From: an uncultured Pseudomonadota bacterium | Lineage (GTDB): Bacteria; Pseudomonadota; Gammaproteobacteria; Burkholderiales; Eutrophovitaceae | DNA length: 55,978 nt | NCBI GenBank assembly: GCA_937983055.1 | Contig: CALJLA010000117.1 | Location: forward strand, 1 to 55,978 | Direction of reading: 5' to 3' | Shown: positions 8,236 to 15,528 of the stretch, in pieces | How the letters are laid out: every line of letters starts with the position of its first letter | Position numbering within the stretch: position 1 is the stretch's first letter | The notes under the pieces: model-generated | What the model was told of the DNA's origin: nothing | The model's database searches: none | Seen by the model: the letters and a program-made list of their open reading frames with translations, nothing else | Translations under genes and position numbers: made by a program

Positions 8236-9276
8236 ATGATGGACTATCACATCCTGCCGGGCACCGACATGAAGGTGTCCAAGGTCTGCCTCGGCACCAT
8301 GACCTGGGGCGAGCAGAACAGCGAAGCCGAGGCGCACGAGCAGCTCGACTACGCTGTTGCCCAGGGCGTCAACTTCATCGACACCGCAGAGATGTACCCG
8401 GTGCCGCCGAACGCGAAGACCCAGGGCCGCACCGAGCAGTATCTCGGCAGCTGGCTGGCGAAGCAGCGGCGCGATTCGCTGTACATCGCCACCAAGGTCG
8501 CCGGTCCGGGGCGACGCGACTGGATTCGGGGCGGGCGCACCGATCTGACCCGGGACGTGATCGCCGAGGCCGTCGACACCAGCCTGCAGCGGCTGCAGAC
8601 CGATTACATCGACCTCTATCAGATCCATTGGCCGCAGCGCAACGTGCCGATGTTCGGTGGCGTCGAGTTCGACCCGAAGAAGGAGAAAGACGGCCCGTCG
8701 ATCAGCGAGCAGGTGGAAGGCATGGCGGCCATGATCAGGGCCGGCAAGATCCGCCATTACGGCCTGTCGAACGAAACCACCTGGGGCGTGTGCGAATTCC
8801 ATCGCGTCGCGAAGGCGCTTGGCGTACCCGGTCCGGTCACGCTGCAGAACAGCTACAGCCTGCTGTCGCGCAACGTCGACAACGACCTGGCCGAGGCGCT
8901 GTACCGGCAGAAGATGTCGCTGCTCGCCTACAGCCCGCTTGCCGCGGGGCTGCTGTCGGGCAAGTATCTGGGCGGGGCGAAGCCGGCGGGCGCGCGCTTC
9001 ACCCTGTTCGACCAGCTGGGCGCGCGCTTCCGCAAGCCGATCGTGCCCGAGGCCATCGAGACGTGGGCGCAGCTCGCGAAGCAGCGCGGCCTGACGCTGG
9101 TGCAGCTCGCGCTCGGCTTTGTCGCCAGCCGCTGGCATCTGGGCGCGTCGATCATCGGCGCCACCACGATGGCGCAACTGAAGGAAGACATCGCCGCCGC
9201 GCAGAAGCCGCTGGACGAGGATACGCTGGCCGCGGTTCGCGATCTGCTGGGACGGTACCCGAATCCGGCGCCCTGA
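8236..9276 (+). CDS. aldo/keto reductase, Tas-like
   Basis: A 346-aa NADPH-dependent aldo/keto reductase resembling E. coli Tas. The catalytic tetrad is Asp49, Tyr54, Lys87 and His131 (in FIDTAEMY, ATKV and QIHWPQ). The insertion around PVPPNAKTQGRTE is characteristic of the Tas group. The ATG at 8236 follows GGAG; a second ATG is directly adjacent. The cluster context suggests a role in reducing an aldehyde or keto intermediate of the pathway started by the enolase-superfamily enzyme. Confidence 0.93.
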   Translation: MMDYHILPGTDMKVSKVCLGTMTWGEQNSEAEAHEQLDYAVAQGVNFIDTAEMYPVPPNAKTQGRTEQYLGSWLAKQRRDSLYIATKVAGPGRRDWIRGGRTDLTRDVIAEAVDTSLQRLQTDYIDLYQIHWPQRNVPMFGGVEFDPKKEKDGPSISEQVEGMAAMIRAGKIRHYGLSNETTWGVCEFHRVAKALGVPGPVTLQNSYSLLSRNVDNDLAEALYRQKMSLLAYSPLAAGLLSGKYLGGAKPAGARFTLFDQLGARFRKPIVPEAIETWAQLAKQRGLTLVQLALGFVASRWHLGASIIGATTMAQLKEDIAAAQKPLDEDTLAAVRDLLGRYPNPAP

Positions 9277-9309
9277 GGCGCCGCCGCGCCAACGTACAGG
9301 AGATCGAGC

Positions 9310-9861
9310 ATGAGCCGACTTCCGGAACTGACGACCGAGTCCTTGAGCGACGAGCAGCGGGCGGTGCTCGACCTGATTACCACCGGGCCGCATGCGCGGG
9401 TGATCGGTCCCTTCCCCGCCTGGCTGCAAAGCCCGGAGCTCGCCCGCCGGGCGCGCGCGCTGAGCGAGTTTCTGCGGTTTCAATCTTCTCCGTCGAAGCG
9501 GCACATGGAGATCGCGATTCTGATCACCGGCCGCCACTGGCGCGCGGCATTCGAGTTCTACGCGCATGCGGAACTTGCCCGCAAGGCGGGCGTGGAAGAG
9601 GCGATCATCCAGGCGCTGGCCGCCGGCAGGCGCCCGGCGTTCTCAGACCCCGCGGACGAGATCGTCTACGACCTGACCCACGATCTGCTCGGCAACCGCC
9701 GCATCGCCGAGGCCACCTACCAGCGCGCACTGAAGACTTTCGGCCTGCAGACCCTGGTGGAACTGGTGGCGATCATCGGCTACTACTGCATGGTCTCGGT
9801 CACGCTGAACGCGTTCGAAGTGCCGCTGCCGCCGGGCGAGCGCTCGCCATTTCCAGACTGA
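9310..9861 (+). CDS. carboxymuconolactone decarboxylase family protein (AhpD-like fold)
   Basis: A 183-aa all-helical CMD-family protein. The core SKRHMEIAILITGRHWRAAFE and FYAHAELARKAGV region is recognisable (around residues 62-100), with His and Glu residues where decarboxylase members have theirs. It lacks the CxxC of AhpD peroxidase partners, so a lactone decarboxylase or hydrolase-like role is more likely than peroxidase support. The ATG is preceded by AGGAGATCGAGC. It is the last gene of the + strand catabolic run and converges with the six-gene minus-strand operon. Confidence 0.88.
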   Translation: MSRLPELTTESLSDEQRAVLDLITTGPHARVIGPFPAWLQSPELARRARALSEFLRFQSSPSKRHMEIAILITGRHWRAAFEFYAHAELARKAGVEEAIIQALAAGRRPAFSDPADEIVYDLTHDLLGNRRIAEATYQRALKTFGLQTLVELVAIIGYYCMVSVTLNAFEVPLPPGERSPFPD

Positions 9862-9931
9862 GAGCACGCGCCTGAATCCGGGAGTCAACGCCTCGACGGG
9901 TGCGGGGCAAGGCAGCAGGACGGACTCTCGA

Positions 9932-10417
9932 TCACTCCACCGGCGACACTTCCCGCCGGGCGCGCCGCGTTTCGATCACCGGCAGGAACCGCCACAGCAG
10001 CGCGGTCATCAGCAGAAGGGCTGCGGAGAACGCGGTCTGCGCCGCTTTGACGCCGGCATAGCGTCTCTCGATCTCGCCCATGTCCTGCAGCTCCTTTCCG
10101 TCGATCTTCGCCGAGAGCAGCCACGTATCGCCAAAGAGGCCGATCCTTACCCGTCGGATCAGAACGCCTTTTACCGGGCCGTCCTTCACCCGCTCGCAGA
10201 GCACCTGAACTCTTCCGCAGGGCACCGCGTTCGTCGAACCGGCCCGGTCGTGCAGCCGGACAGTGCCGCCCCGGCCAGCTTGGTAGGTCGCCGACACCAC
10301 CGCCTCGTCCGACGCGACCTGCAAGAGGCTCGATGGGAGAAGCATTCGGTCCGCACCGAACACGGCGGACAAGGCCAATGCGAAGATCACCACAAGGCTC
10401 TTAACATTGCGAGACAT
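9932..10417 (-). CDS. bitopic envelope protein, unknown function, last gene of CHAT-patatin operon
   Basis: A 161-aa protein with a hydrophobic N-terminus (residues 5-21, signal or anchor), a soluble middle of about 100 residues rich in beta-type sequence with two cysteines (VPCGRVQVLCE), and a second transmembrane helix near residues 128-147 followed by a basic tail. The middle should be periplasmic. It begins 33 bases after the CHAT gene stop on the same strand, so it is probably the sixth gene of that transcript. The start has AGGGG upstream. I recognise no family. Confidence 0.7.
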   Translation of the reverse strand: MSRNVKSLVVIFALALSAVFGADRMLLPSSLLQVASDEAVVSATYQAGRGGTVRLHDRAGSTNAVPCGRVQVLCERVKDGPVKGVLIRRVRIGLFGDTWLLSAKIDGKELQDMGEIERRYAGVKAAQTAFSAALLLMTALLWRFLPVIETRRARREVSPVE

Positions 10418-10450
10418 TCGCCCCTGCGATTAAATCGATCAGGCGCGTCG

Positions 10451-11860
10451 TCAGCGTTCCGGCGCGCCAAACACCGCAAAACTCGCCCATGCGGCGATTC
10501 TCGGGTCGGCCTGGCGCCGCTCCAGCATCGCCTCGCGCAACGCCTTGTCCGGCGGCAGGCTGCGTACATGGCGCATGAACAATGTCATCAGCCGCATGGT
10601 GTCGCGGTCTCCCACCGGCCACAGGCTCATCACCACGTTGGACGCGCCGGCTTCCTGCCAGGCGCGTGCCAGGCCGATCGTTCCAACGTCGAAATTCTTG
10701 CCGAGGCCGGTCTGGCAGGCGCTCAGCACCACCAGCGGACGGCCGATGGTGCGCGGCACCTGCCTGACGATGTTGCGCCCTGTCCAGCGGCCGTCGCTCA
10801 ACGCCAGAAAGCCGCCATCCAGCGGATTGGCGTCGTCCGCGATGCCGTGCGAGGCGAAGTAAACGAGCGGCGGCGGTGGCTGCCGGCGCAATCGCGCAAG
10901 TACTGCTTTCCGAGTGGCGCTTGCGCCAATCAGGGGCTGAGTGCCGAACATCGCGGCGATTTCCCGCGCTTCGGCCTCCGCGCCAGGCAGCGGGGCCAGG
11001 TGCCAGTCGGCATCCTCCCGATACGGATTGCCCACCACCAGCGCGCCGGCGAACGACTTCTTGGCCGCCCGCGGCGACTCACCGAGCGCAAAGAAGCCCG
11101 GCGCCACCAGCACCGACGCCACGTCGATCAGCATCCGATCACCGTCAATCGGCAGCGCCGCGTAGGGAACGACCCCCAGATCAAACACCGGCATCACGAT
11201 CAGCGTATCGATCGCCTCTTGAAGCATCGCCCCGATGATCTTCTCCGGCAGCAGCGCATTCGCCGCCGAGGCCAGCGCCTCAGCCGGCGCAGGCGGACGC
11301 TCGAGCGCCGACAGCTCGGCATCCAGCGCAGCCAGTTGCGCCTCGAACTGCGCCTTTGACATGTCCGCCTTGCGCACCGGCAGGCTGCGCCGCGCAACGC
11401 CGGCCGCGTTCAGCAGTTGCGGTCGCAGCGCCCCGATGTCGGCAACCGGCACAACGGCCGACACCGGCGCAGCGCCGGCGCTGATCAGCCAGACGCACAG
11501 TTTCCTTCCGCGCTCGCTGTAGGCGTGAAAAAGCACCGCCGCCTTTCGCGGCGACATGCGCGACAGGCTGGCGCGCACGCCATCCAGATCGATCGGGCGA
11601 AAACCGGCCGGAAGCGGCCCTTGCCAGTACCAGCCGGTCACCAGCTTTTTCTGCAAGCGCAGCATGTGCTCGCCGTGCGCTCTGATATTGCGCTCCAGTT
11701 CCGCGCGGGACCCGGAGTCGCATTCCGCAAAGAACTGCGCCTGTGCCGGCGGCGCAGCCCCGAAAATCAGCATCGCGCAGACCGGCAGCCAGGGCGCCGT
11801 GCGCCCGCTCGGCCGGTCACGCGGTCCGACACGCGGCACTAGCGGCCCCCAATCAGGCAT
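10451..11860 (-). CDS. CHAT-domain protease with export signal
   Basis: A 469-aa protein whose C-terminal part (about residues 200-469) is a CHAT caspase-like cysteine protease domain. The catalytic dyad is visible: His338 in YFASHGIAD and Cys382 in VLSACQTGLG, with the usual GLARAWQEAGA, SLWPVGD and terminal WASFAVFG elements. The N-terminus has a long signal-like sequence (hydrophobic about 24-36, then PPAQAQ), predicting secretion to the periplasm, which is unusual for CHAT proteases. Residues 45-200 show no TPR repeats and may be the sensing region. It is the fifth gene of a six-gene operon with a patatin-like lipoprotein. Several possible start codons lie within the first 15 residues. 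Confidence 0.88.
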   Translation of the reverse strand: MPDWGPLVPRVGPRDRPSGRTAPWLPVCAMLIFGAAPPAQAQFFAECDSGSRAELERNIRAHGEHMLRLQKKLVTGWYWQGPLPAGFRPIDLDGVRASLSRMSPRKAAVLFHAYSERGRKLCVWLISAGAAPVSAVVPVADIGALRPQLLNAAGVARRSLPVRKADMSKAQFEAQLAALDAELSALERPPAPAEALASAANALLPEKIIGAMLQEAIDTLIVMPVFDLGVVPYAALPIDGDRMLIDVASVLVAPGFFALGESPRAAKKSFAGALVVGNPYREDADWHLAPLPGAEAEAREIAAMFGTQPLIGASATRKAVLARLRRQPPPPLVYFASHGIADDANPLDGGFLALSDGRWTGRNIVRQVPRTIGRPLVVLSACQTGLGKNFDVGTIGLARAWQEAGASNVVMSLWPVGDRDTMRLMTLFMRHVRSLPPDKALREAMLERRQADPRIAAWASFAVFGAPER

Positions 11861-11881
11861 GCCGCAGCCCGCGCATCCATC

Positions 11882-12280
11882 TCAGGCGCGCTTCTCAGGG
11901 CCCTGCTCTTTTTCGACCGGGGTCTTGCCGAGCAGGTAGCCGGCAAGCGTGCCGAGCAGGCCCATGACCGGCGCCATCTGCTTGTCGGTATAGCCCGCCA
12001 CCACCAGAAACAGGGCGCCAACGATGATGAGCACCGTGCCGAATACTCTGAGCACCGCCTCGGCGGACGGCCGGGAATTCTTCATCAGCACCGCGCAGAT
12101 CGCAATGACCACGACGCCGAACAGCAGTACGACCGTGCTCATGGTCATGGCGTTCTGCGTCGTCCACCATTCCGAAGACACATTGATCTCGTCGGGCACG
12201 ACAGCCACCGTCTTCGACTGCACAACCTTGAGCTGCCGGTCGAGGTCGGCCATCTGTTTGGCAAACTCTTCCTGTGTCAT
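11882..12280 (-). CDS. small polytopic membrane protein with N-terminal heptad region
   Basis: A 132-aa protein. Residues 1-25 (EEFAKQMADLDRQLKVVQ) could form a coiled coil, followed by about three transmembrane helices (47-66, 74-97 and 102-118) and a charged C-terminal tail. It overlaps the upstream coiled-coil gene by four bases and ends 21 bases before the CHAT gene, so it is in the same operon. It may be the membrane anchor or channel-like partner of the exported proteins, which is inference. The topology resembles small SLATT-type proteins, but I cannot assign it to a family. Confidence 0.75.
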   Translation of the reverse strand: MTQEEFAKQMADLDRQLKVVQSKTVAVVPDEINVSSEWWTTQNAMTMSTVVLLFGVVVIAICAVLMKNSRPSAEAVLRVFGTVLIIVGALFLVVAGYTDKQMAPVMGLLGTLAGYLLGKTPVEKEQGPEKRA

Positions 12281-12525
12281 TGGCTTTCCTCCAGCGTCCT
12301 GAGGCGGGCTTCGAGAAGCTCCACTTTCTTTCGGAGCAGTGCCACCATTTCTTTGAGCCGGGCGTTTTCTTTAAGCAGAGCCTCTACCGAGAGTGTCGGG
12401 TCGGACAGGCCGGGCGACTGCCGGTTGGGGTCCGCGTCGCTTCCGTGTCCCGGTGGTTGCTGCGCAGCCGCGAAGGGCCCGAGAACCATTAGCATCAGCA
12501 ATGCTCCAACTTTCGACCTGTTCAT
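12277..12525 (-). CDS. small secreted coiled-coil protein
   Basis: An 82-aa protein starting at 12525 with a good TTGGAGG site upstream. It has a signal peptide (hydrophobic 7-18, then FAAAQQ), a short Pro/Asp-rich linker, and a C-terminal leucine-rich coiled coil (about residues 45-80, with heptads such as LKENARLKEM and VELLEARL). It likely oligomerises in the periplasm, or pairs with the N-terminal helix of the membrane protein encoded by the overlapping next gene. No enzymatic motif. It is the third gene of the CHAT-patatin operon; 84 bases separate it from the patatin gene. Confidence 0.75.
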   Translation of the reverse strand: MNRSKVGALLMLMVLGPFAAAQQPPGHGSDADPNRQSPGLSDPTLSVEALLKENARLKEMVALLRKKVELLEARLRTLEESQ

Positions 12526-12609
12526 GAAGTGCACCTCCAACGGAATCTGGGCTGGCCACATCGATTCACTTCAACTTGCGCCTGCACATACTTGGACACT
12601 ACCAGCGAC

Positions 12610-14052
12610 TCAGCACTGCTGGCCCACAGCCAGACAGCCGTCAAGCGCTTGCAGCAGCCGCTGAAACTGCGGATCCTCGCTGAGAAGCCGCCGGCCGACG
12701 GTCCGCAGCCGGTCCACAGTGCCACTGGGTAACTCGAAAGTCGTCGGCAGATTCTTGAACCAGCGGCGCTCTTCCCGGGACGAGATGTATTCGAAGGCCA
12801 CCTGGATTGGATAAACGTCGACCTTGTGGGGCGCCGGCAACTCTAGCGCGCAGGCCTCGCCCTTGGCCGCTGAGAGCCGGTTGCAGCCGTCTACAAGCCT
12901 GGCATCGGCATTGAATTCGTTCATTGTCTTTCTCAGCAGTTCGACGGTGTCGAAGGAGTAGTTGTCCAGCGGTATGGTTGCTGCGGCGGTCAGCGTGTCC
13001 ACCAGGCCCGGCACGCGCGGTGTCTGGTCACGCACCGTATCGGGTTCGGTGGCGGCATTGACAACCAGCACCACCAGCGTGTCGATTCGTTTCCTGTTCA
13101 TCATCTGCAGCACACTCCACGGAGTGTTGGTCGAGGCAATGGCCTCCAGCGGTCCGCGCAGGCCGATATTGTCGGCGACCCCGCCGTCGGTCAGATGCAC
13201 GTACGGGCGCGCGGGCCCTGTCGCCGCGAGCGAGAGCCGCTCTTCCGCTCGGGCCGTGCGGCGCGGATTAACACGTGAGGAATGGTCATCGGCGGCCAGC
13301 GCGACCCAGGTTGGTTGCCGGTATCCGCAGCTGCCGGCATAGTTCCTGAAGGTCAGCGCCGTCAGTCCGCCAGGAAACGCCGAGGACGCCGCCGCTGCCC
13401 GCGCAAGCGAGACGCCGGCCAGGTCAGAACACATCAGATCGAACTGATCCTGGATAAACGGAAACTGCGAACCGGCCGTCATGTCGGTGGCGTTCAGAAT
13501 CACGAACGGTCGCCGATTCCGTGCGATCACGTCTGCATAAGTCCCGCCCCCGAAAACTTCCCGGTCGTAGTACGACGCAGCCAGGTCGCTGCGACCGTAG
13601 GACGGCGCCGCGAGCTTGATCCAGTTGCCCGGCGACAGCGCAAGCTTGATCAGATCGCTTTGCACTGGCCGGTACAGAAACCGTTCCGGGAACTCATCGA
13701 AAATCTGTCGGCCGCGCAGCGCATAGTACGCGGCGGGAAAACTTCCTCCTGAGATGGAGGAGATCACGTCCACCTCGTCCAGAAGGGACTTCCGCTGTCC
13801 ACCCCATTCGACGGTCGTGTCGCGCAGCGCCTCCAGTACGCCGTACGCAAGCGCCGCGGCCCGCGTTCCGCCACCTGAAAAAGTTACGATGACCAACAAT
13901 TCGTCGGAGTTTTCACCCGCTTCCAGGCGCTCGAACCTGTAGCCAGCGTCTGGCGCATAGGTCTGCAGGGGCGGGTTGCCGGGTCTAAACGACGCGCACG
14001 AGACCACCAGCACCAGGCACCCGACCAGCGCCAGCCGGATGGCACTCATCAT
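12610..14052 (-). CDS. patatin-like phospholipase, lipoprotein
   Basis: A 480-aa lipoprotein with a lipobox ending VVSC (Cys19) and a patatin/cPLA2-type lipase domain. The oxyanion motif SGGGTR is at 59-64, the nucleophile Ser101 is in SSISGGS (cPLA2-like rather than strict GxSxG), and the catalytic Asp289 is in LTDGGVADN. It should hydrolyse phospholipid acyl chains in the envelope. Several cysteines in the C-terminal half fit an oxidised periplasmic setting. The start overlaps the preceding 72-aa gene by four bases and has AAGGAGG upstream, with two adjacent ATGs (14052, 14049). It is the second gene of the operon that also encodes an exported CHAT protease. Confidence 0.9.
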   Translation of the reverse strand: MMSAIRLALVGCLVLVVSCASFRPGNPPLQTYAPDAGYRFERLEAGENSDELLVIVTFSGGGTRAAALAYGVLEALRDTTVEWGGQRKSLLDEVDVISSISGGSFPAAYYALRGRQIFDEFPERFLYRPVQSDLIKLALSPGNWIKLAAPSYGRSDLAASYYDREVFGGGTYADVIARNRRPFVILNATDMTAGSQFPFIQDQFDLMCSDLAGVSLARAAAASSAFPGGLTALTFRNYAGSCGYRQPTWVALAADDHSSRVNPRRTARAEERLSLAATGPARPYVHLTDGGVADNIGLRGPLEAIASTNTPWSVLQMMNRKRIDTLVVLVVNAATEPDTVRDQTPRVPGLVDTLTAAATIPLDNYSFDTVELLRKTMNEFNADARLVDGCNRLSAAKGEACALELPAPHKVDVYPIQVAFEYISSREERRWFKNLPTTFELPSGTVDRLRTVGRRLLSEDPQFQRLLQALDGCLAVGQQC

Positions 14053-14267
14053 TCCTCCTTGTGGAAGAATGGGACCTCCAGCGGCTCGAGCACGGATGTG
14101 TTCCGCACCATCACCGTGCGCGAGGCAGGGCGAAAATTATGCCGATTGCCAAGCGCGAAGACGTGCGTCCCCTCATCCACACGAAGAACCTCGTTGGTGT
14201 GGCCGTTTTCTTCGTCGTCGATGTAAACCAGCCGCTTGGTTGGAAACGTGACAATTACGTATTCCAT
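14049..14267 (-). CDS. 72-aa conserved-looking small protein, first gene of CHAT-patatin operon
   Basis: A 72-aa soluble protein with no signal peptide or membrane segment, predicted to be beta-rich (MEYVIVTFP, KRLVYIDDEENG, VLRVDEGTHVFAL). The pattern EGTHVFALG...P.SRTVMVRNTSVLEPLEVPF resembles small beta-sandwich or PEGA-like domains, but I cannot assign it. A GAGGG site precedes the ATG at 14267. It overlaps the patatin gene by four bases, implying translational coupling, and lies directly behind a strong promoter. It could be the cytosolic regulatory or immunity component of the operon, which is speculation. Confidence 0.7.
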   Translation of the reverse strand: MEYVIVTFPTKRLVYIDDEENGHTNEVLRVDEGTHVFALGNRHNFRPASRTVMVRNTSVLEPLEVPFFHKEE

Positions 14268-14299
14268 TGACCTACCCTCGGTAGCCGGCCCCCCAATTC

Positions 14300-14328
14300 A
14301 TGTTAGGACCGGCTCAAGAGCCGGTCAA
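14300..14328 (-). promoter_or_regulatory. sigma70 promoter with embedded palindromic operator for CHAT-patatin operon
   Basis: On the minus strand TTGACC (14323-14328) and TAACAT (14300-14305) are separated by exactly 17 bases. A perfect inverted repeat with arms GACCGGCT and AGCCGGTC (14307-14326) covers the end of the -35 hexamer and most of the spacer. A dimeric repressor bound there would block RNA polymerase. The predicted transcription start is near 14293, giving a leader of about 25 bases before the ATG at 14267. The palindrome could also be read as a hairpin terminator of the upstream gene, but there is no T tract. Confidence 0.6.
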
Positions 14329-14405
14329 CTGACAAATCGGGCACACGCAATGCGCTTGCACACAGAAGGCAGTGCTTTCGCGGCGCCACCGGAGCCTTCA
14401 CTCGC

Positions 14406-15377
14406 CTAGCCGGCGGCGCGCGAGACTACCCGCAGCACCCGGCAGCACAGATCGAGGGTGGGCGTGGCGACGCCCAGTTGCTGCGCAAGCGTCAGTGTGT
14501 AGTCGAGCGTTTCGTGCACTTCGAGACGGCGGTTGCGGTCTGCGTCCTGCAAGATGGATTGGCGAAAGCCCGGAGCATTGGCATGCATCTTCTCGCCGTA
14601 GGCCTGCGCCGCCTTTACGGCATCCGCCTCGCTGCCGTTGATGAAAGCCTGGCTGCTGAAGCCGCTGTCCTGAAGTTTCACGCCGTGCTTGATGGCCACG
14701 TTCGCGGTCTCGCGCATCACCCGCGCAGCGATCAGCGCGGTGTCGGGATCGGACATGAAACGCCAGGTCGGCTGCCGCGTCATCACCGCCACCGTGCTGA
14801 AACCCGACCAGGCGACGAACTTCGACCACTCCGCCGAAGTGATGTCCGGCGACGCCTGCGCCTTGAGGCCGGCATGCTCGAACGCCGCGACCAGCGACTG
14901 GACCCGCGCCGACTCCCCGCCGGACGGCTCGCCGATGACGGTCGGGCCGGCAACACTGTAGCGCGCCGCGCCCGGCCGGTCGCCGTCCGGCGGCAGCACG
15001 TCGCCCCCAACCATGCTGATCGAACCGAGAACCGCTTCCGGCCCAAAGACGTCGGCGAGCTGCCGGTTCTTGAGCACACCGTTCTGCACCGAGAAAGCGC
15101 TCTTTATCCTGAGGCCGCTGAGCCGGGCCAGCGCTGCTTCAGTGTCGTAAGTCTTGACCGCGACGATCAGTACATCGGCGTCCCGCAAGGCTTCCGGCTG
15201 CGTCACGATGTCGCAGCGTGCGGTGAACGCATCCTTGCCCTCCACGGGTAGGCCGTGCTTCGCCAGCGCCGCCGCACGGGCGCCGCGGGCGACCAGCGAG
15301 ACCTGGTGCCGGTCGCGTGCCAGATAAGCCGCATAGATGGAACCCAGCGCGCCTGCGCCGATGATTACAAAATGCAT
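14406..15377 (-). CDS. 2-dehydropantoate 2-reductase family protein (ketopantoate reductase-like)
   Basis: A 323-aa NADPH-dependent reductase of the ApbA/PanE family. The dinucleotide-binding GAGALGS motif sits at residues 7-13, and the helical C-terminal domain contains the catalytic Lys region (SAEWSKFVAWSGF) and conserved Glu/Asn residues. PanE makes pantoate for coenzyme A, but many paralogues act on other keto acids. The ATG at 15377 matches the family start (MHFVIIGAGA); an ATG at 15395 with weaker homology is an alternative. It is divergent from the molybdopterin oxidoreductase. Confidence 0.9.
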   Translation of the reverse strand: MHFVIIGAGALGSIYAAYLARDRHQVSLVARGARAAALAKHGLPVEGKDAFTARCDIVTQPEALRDADVLIVAVKTYDTEAALARLSGLRIKSAFSVQNGVLKNRQLADVFGPEAVLGSISMVGGDVLPPDGDRPGAARYSVAGPTVIGEPSGGESARVQSLVAAFEHAGLKAQASPDITSAEWSKFVAWSGFSTVAVMTRQPTWRFMSDPDTALIAARVMRETANVAIKHGVKLQDSGFSSQAFINGSEADAVKAAQAYGEKMHANAPGFRQSILQDADRNRRLEVHETLDYTLTLAQQLGVATPTLDLCCRVLRVVSRAAG

Positions 15378-15528
15378 GGTCGTTCGGTCCTCCATCGGGA
15401 GGCGCGGAGTAAACCACGTTCTCCCGCCGCCAGCCAACCCGGCCGAGTTTCCAAGCCGGCAGGCGTCGCGCTACGATGCGAAGCGCCGTCTTTCGATTAA
15501 CACCCCCCTTCACGCGAACACCGTACCG

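Noticed and set aside
12277..12561. Longer start for the small coiled-coil protein at 12561
   Set aside because: It lacks the ribosome binding site and would precede the signal peptide with a non-signal tail.
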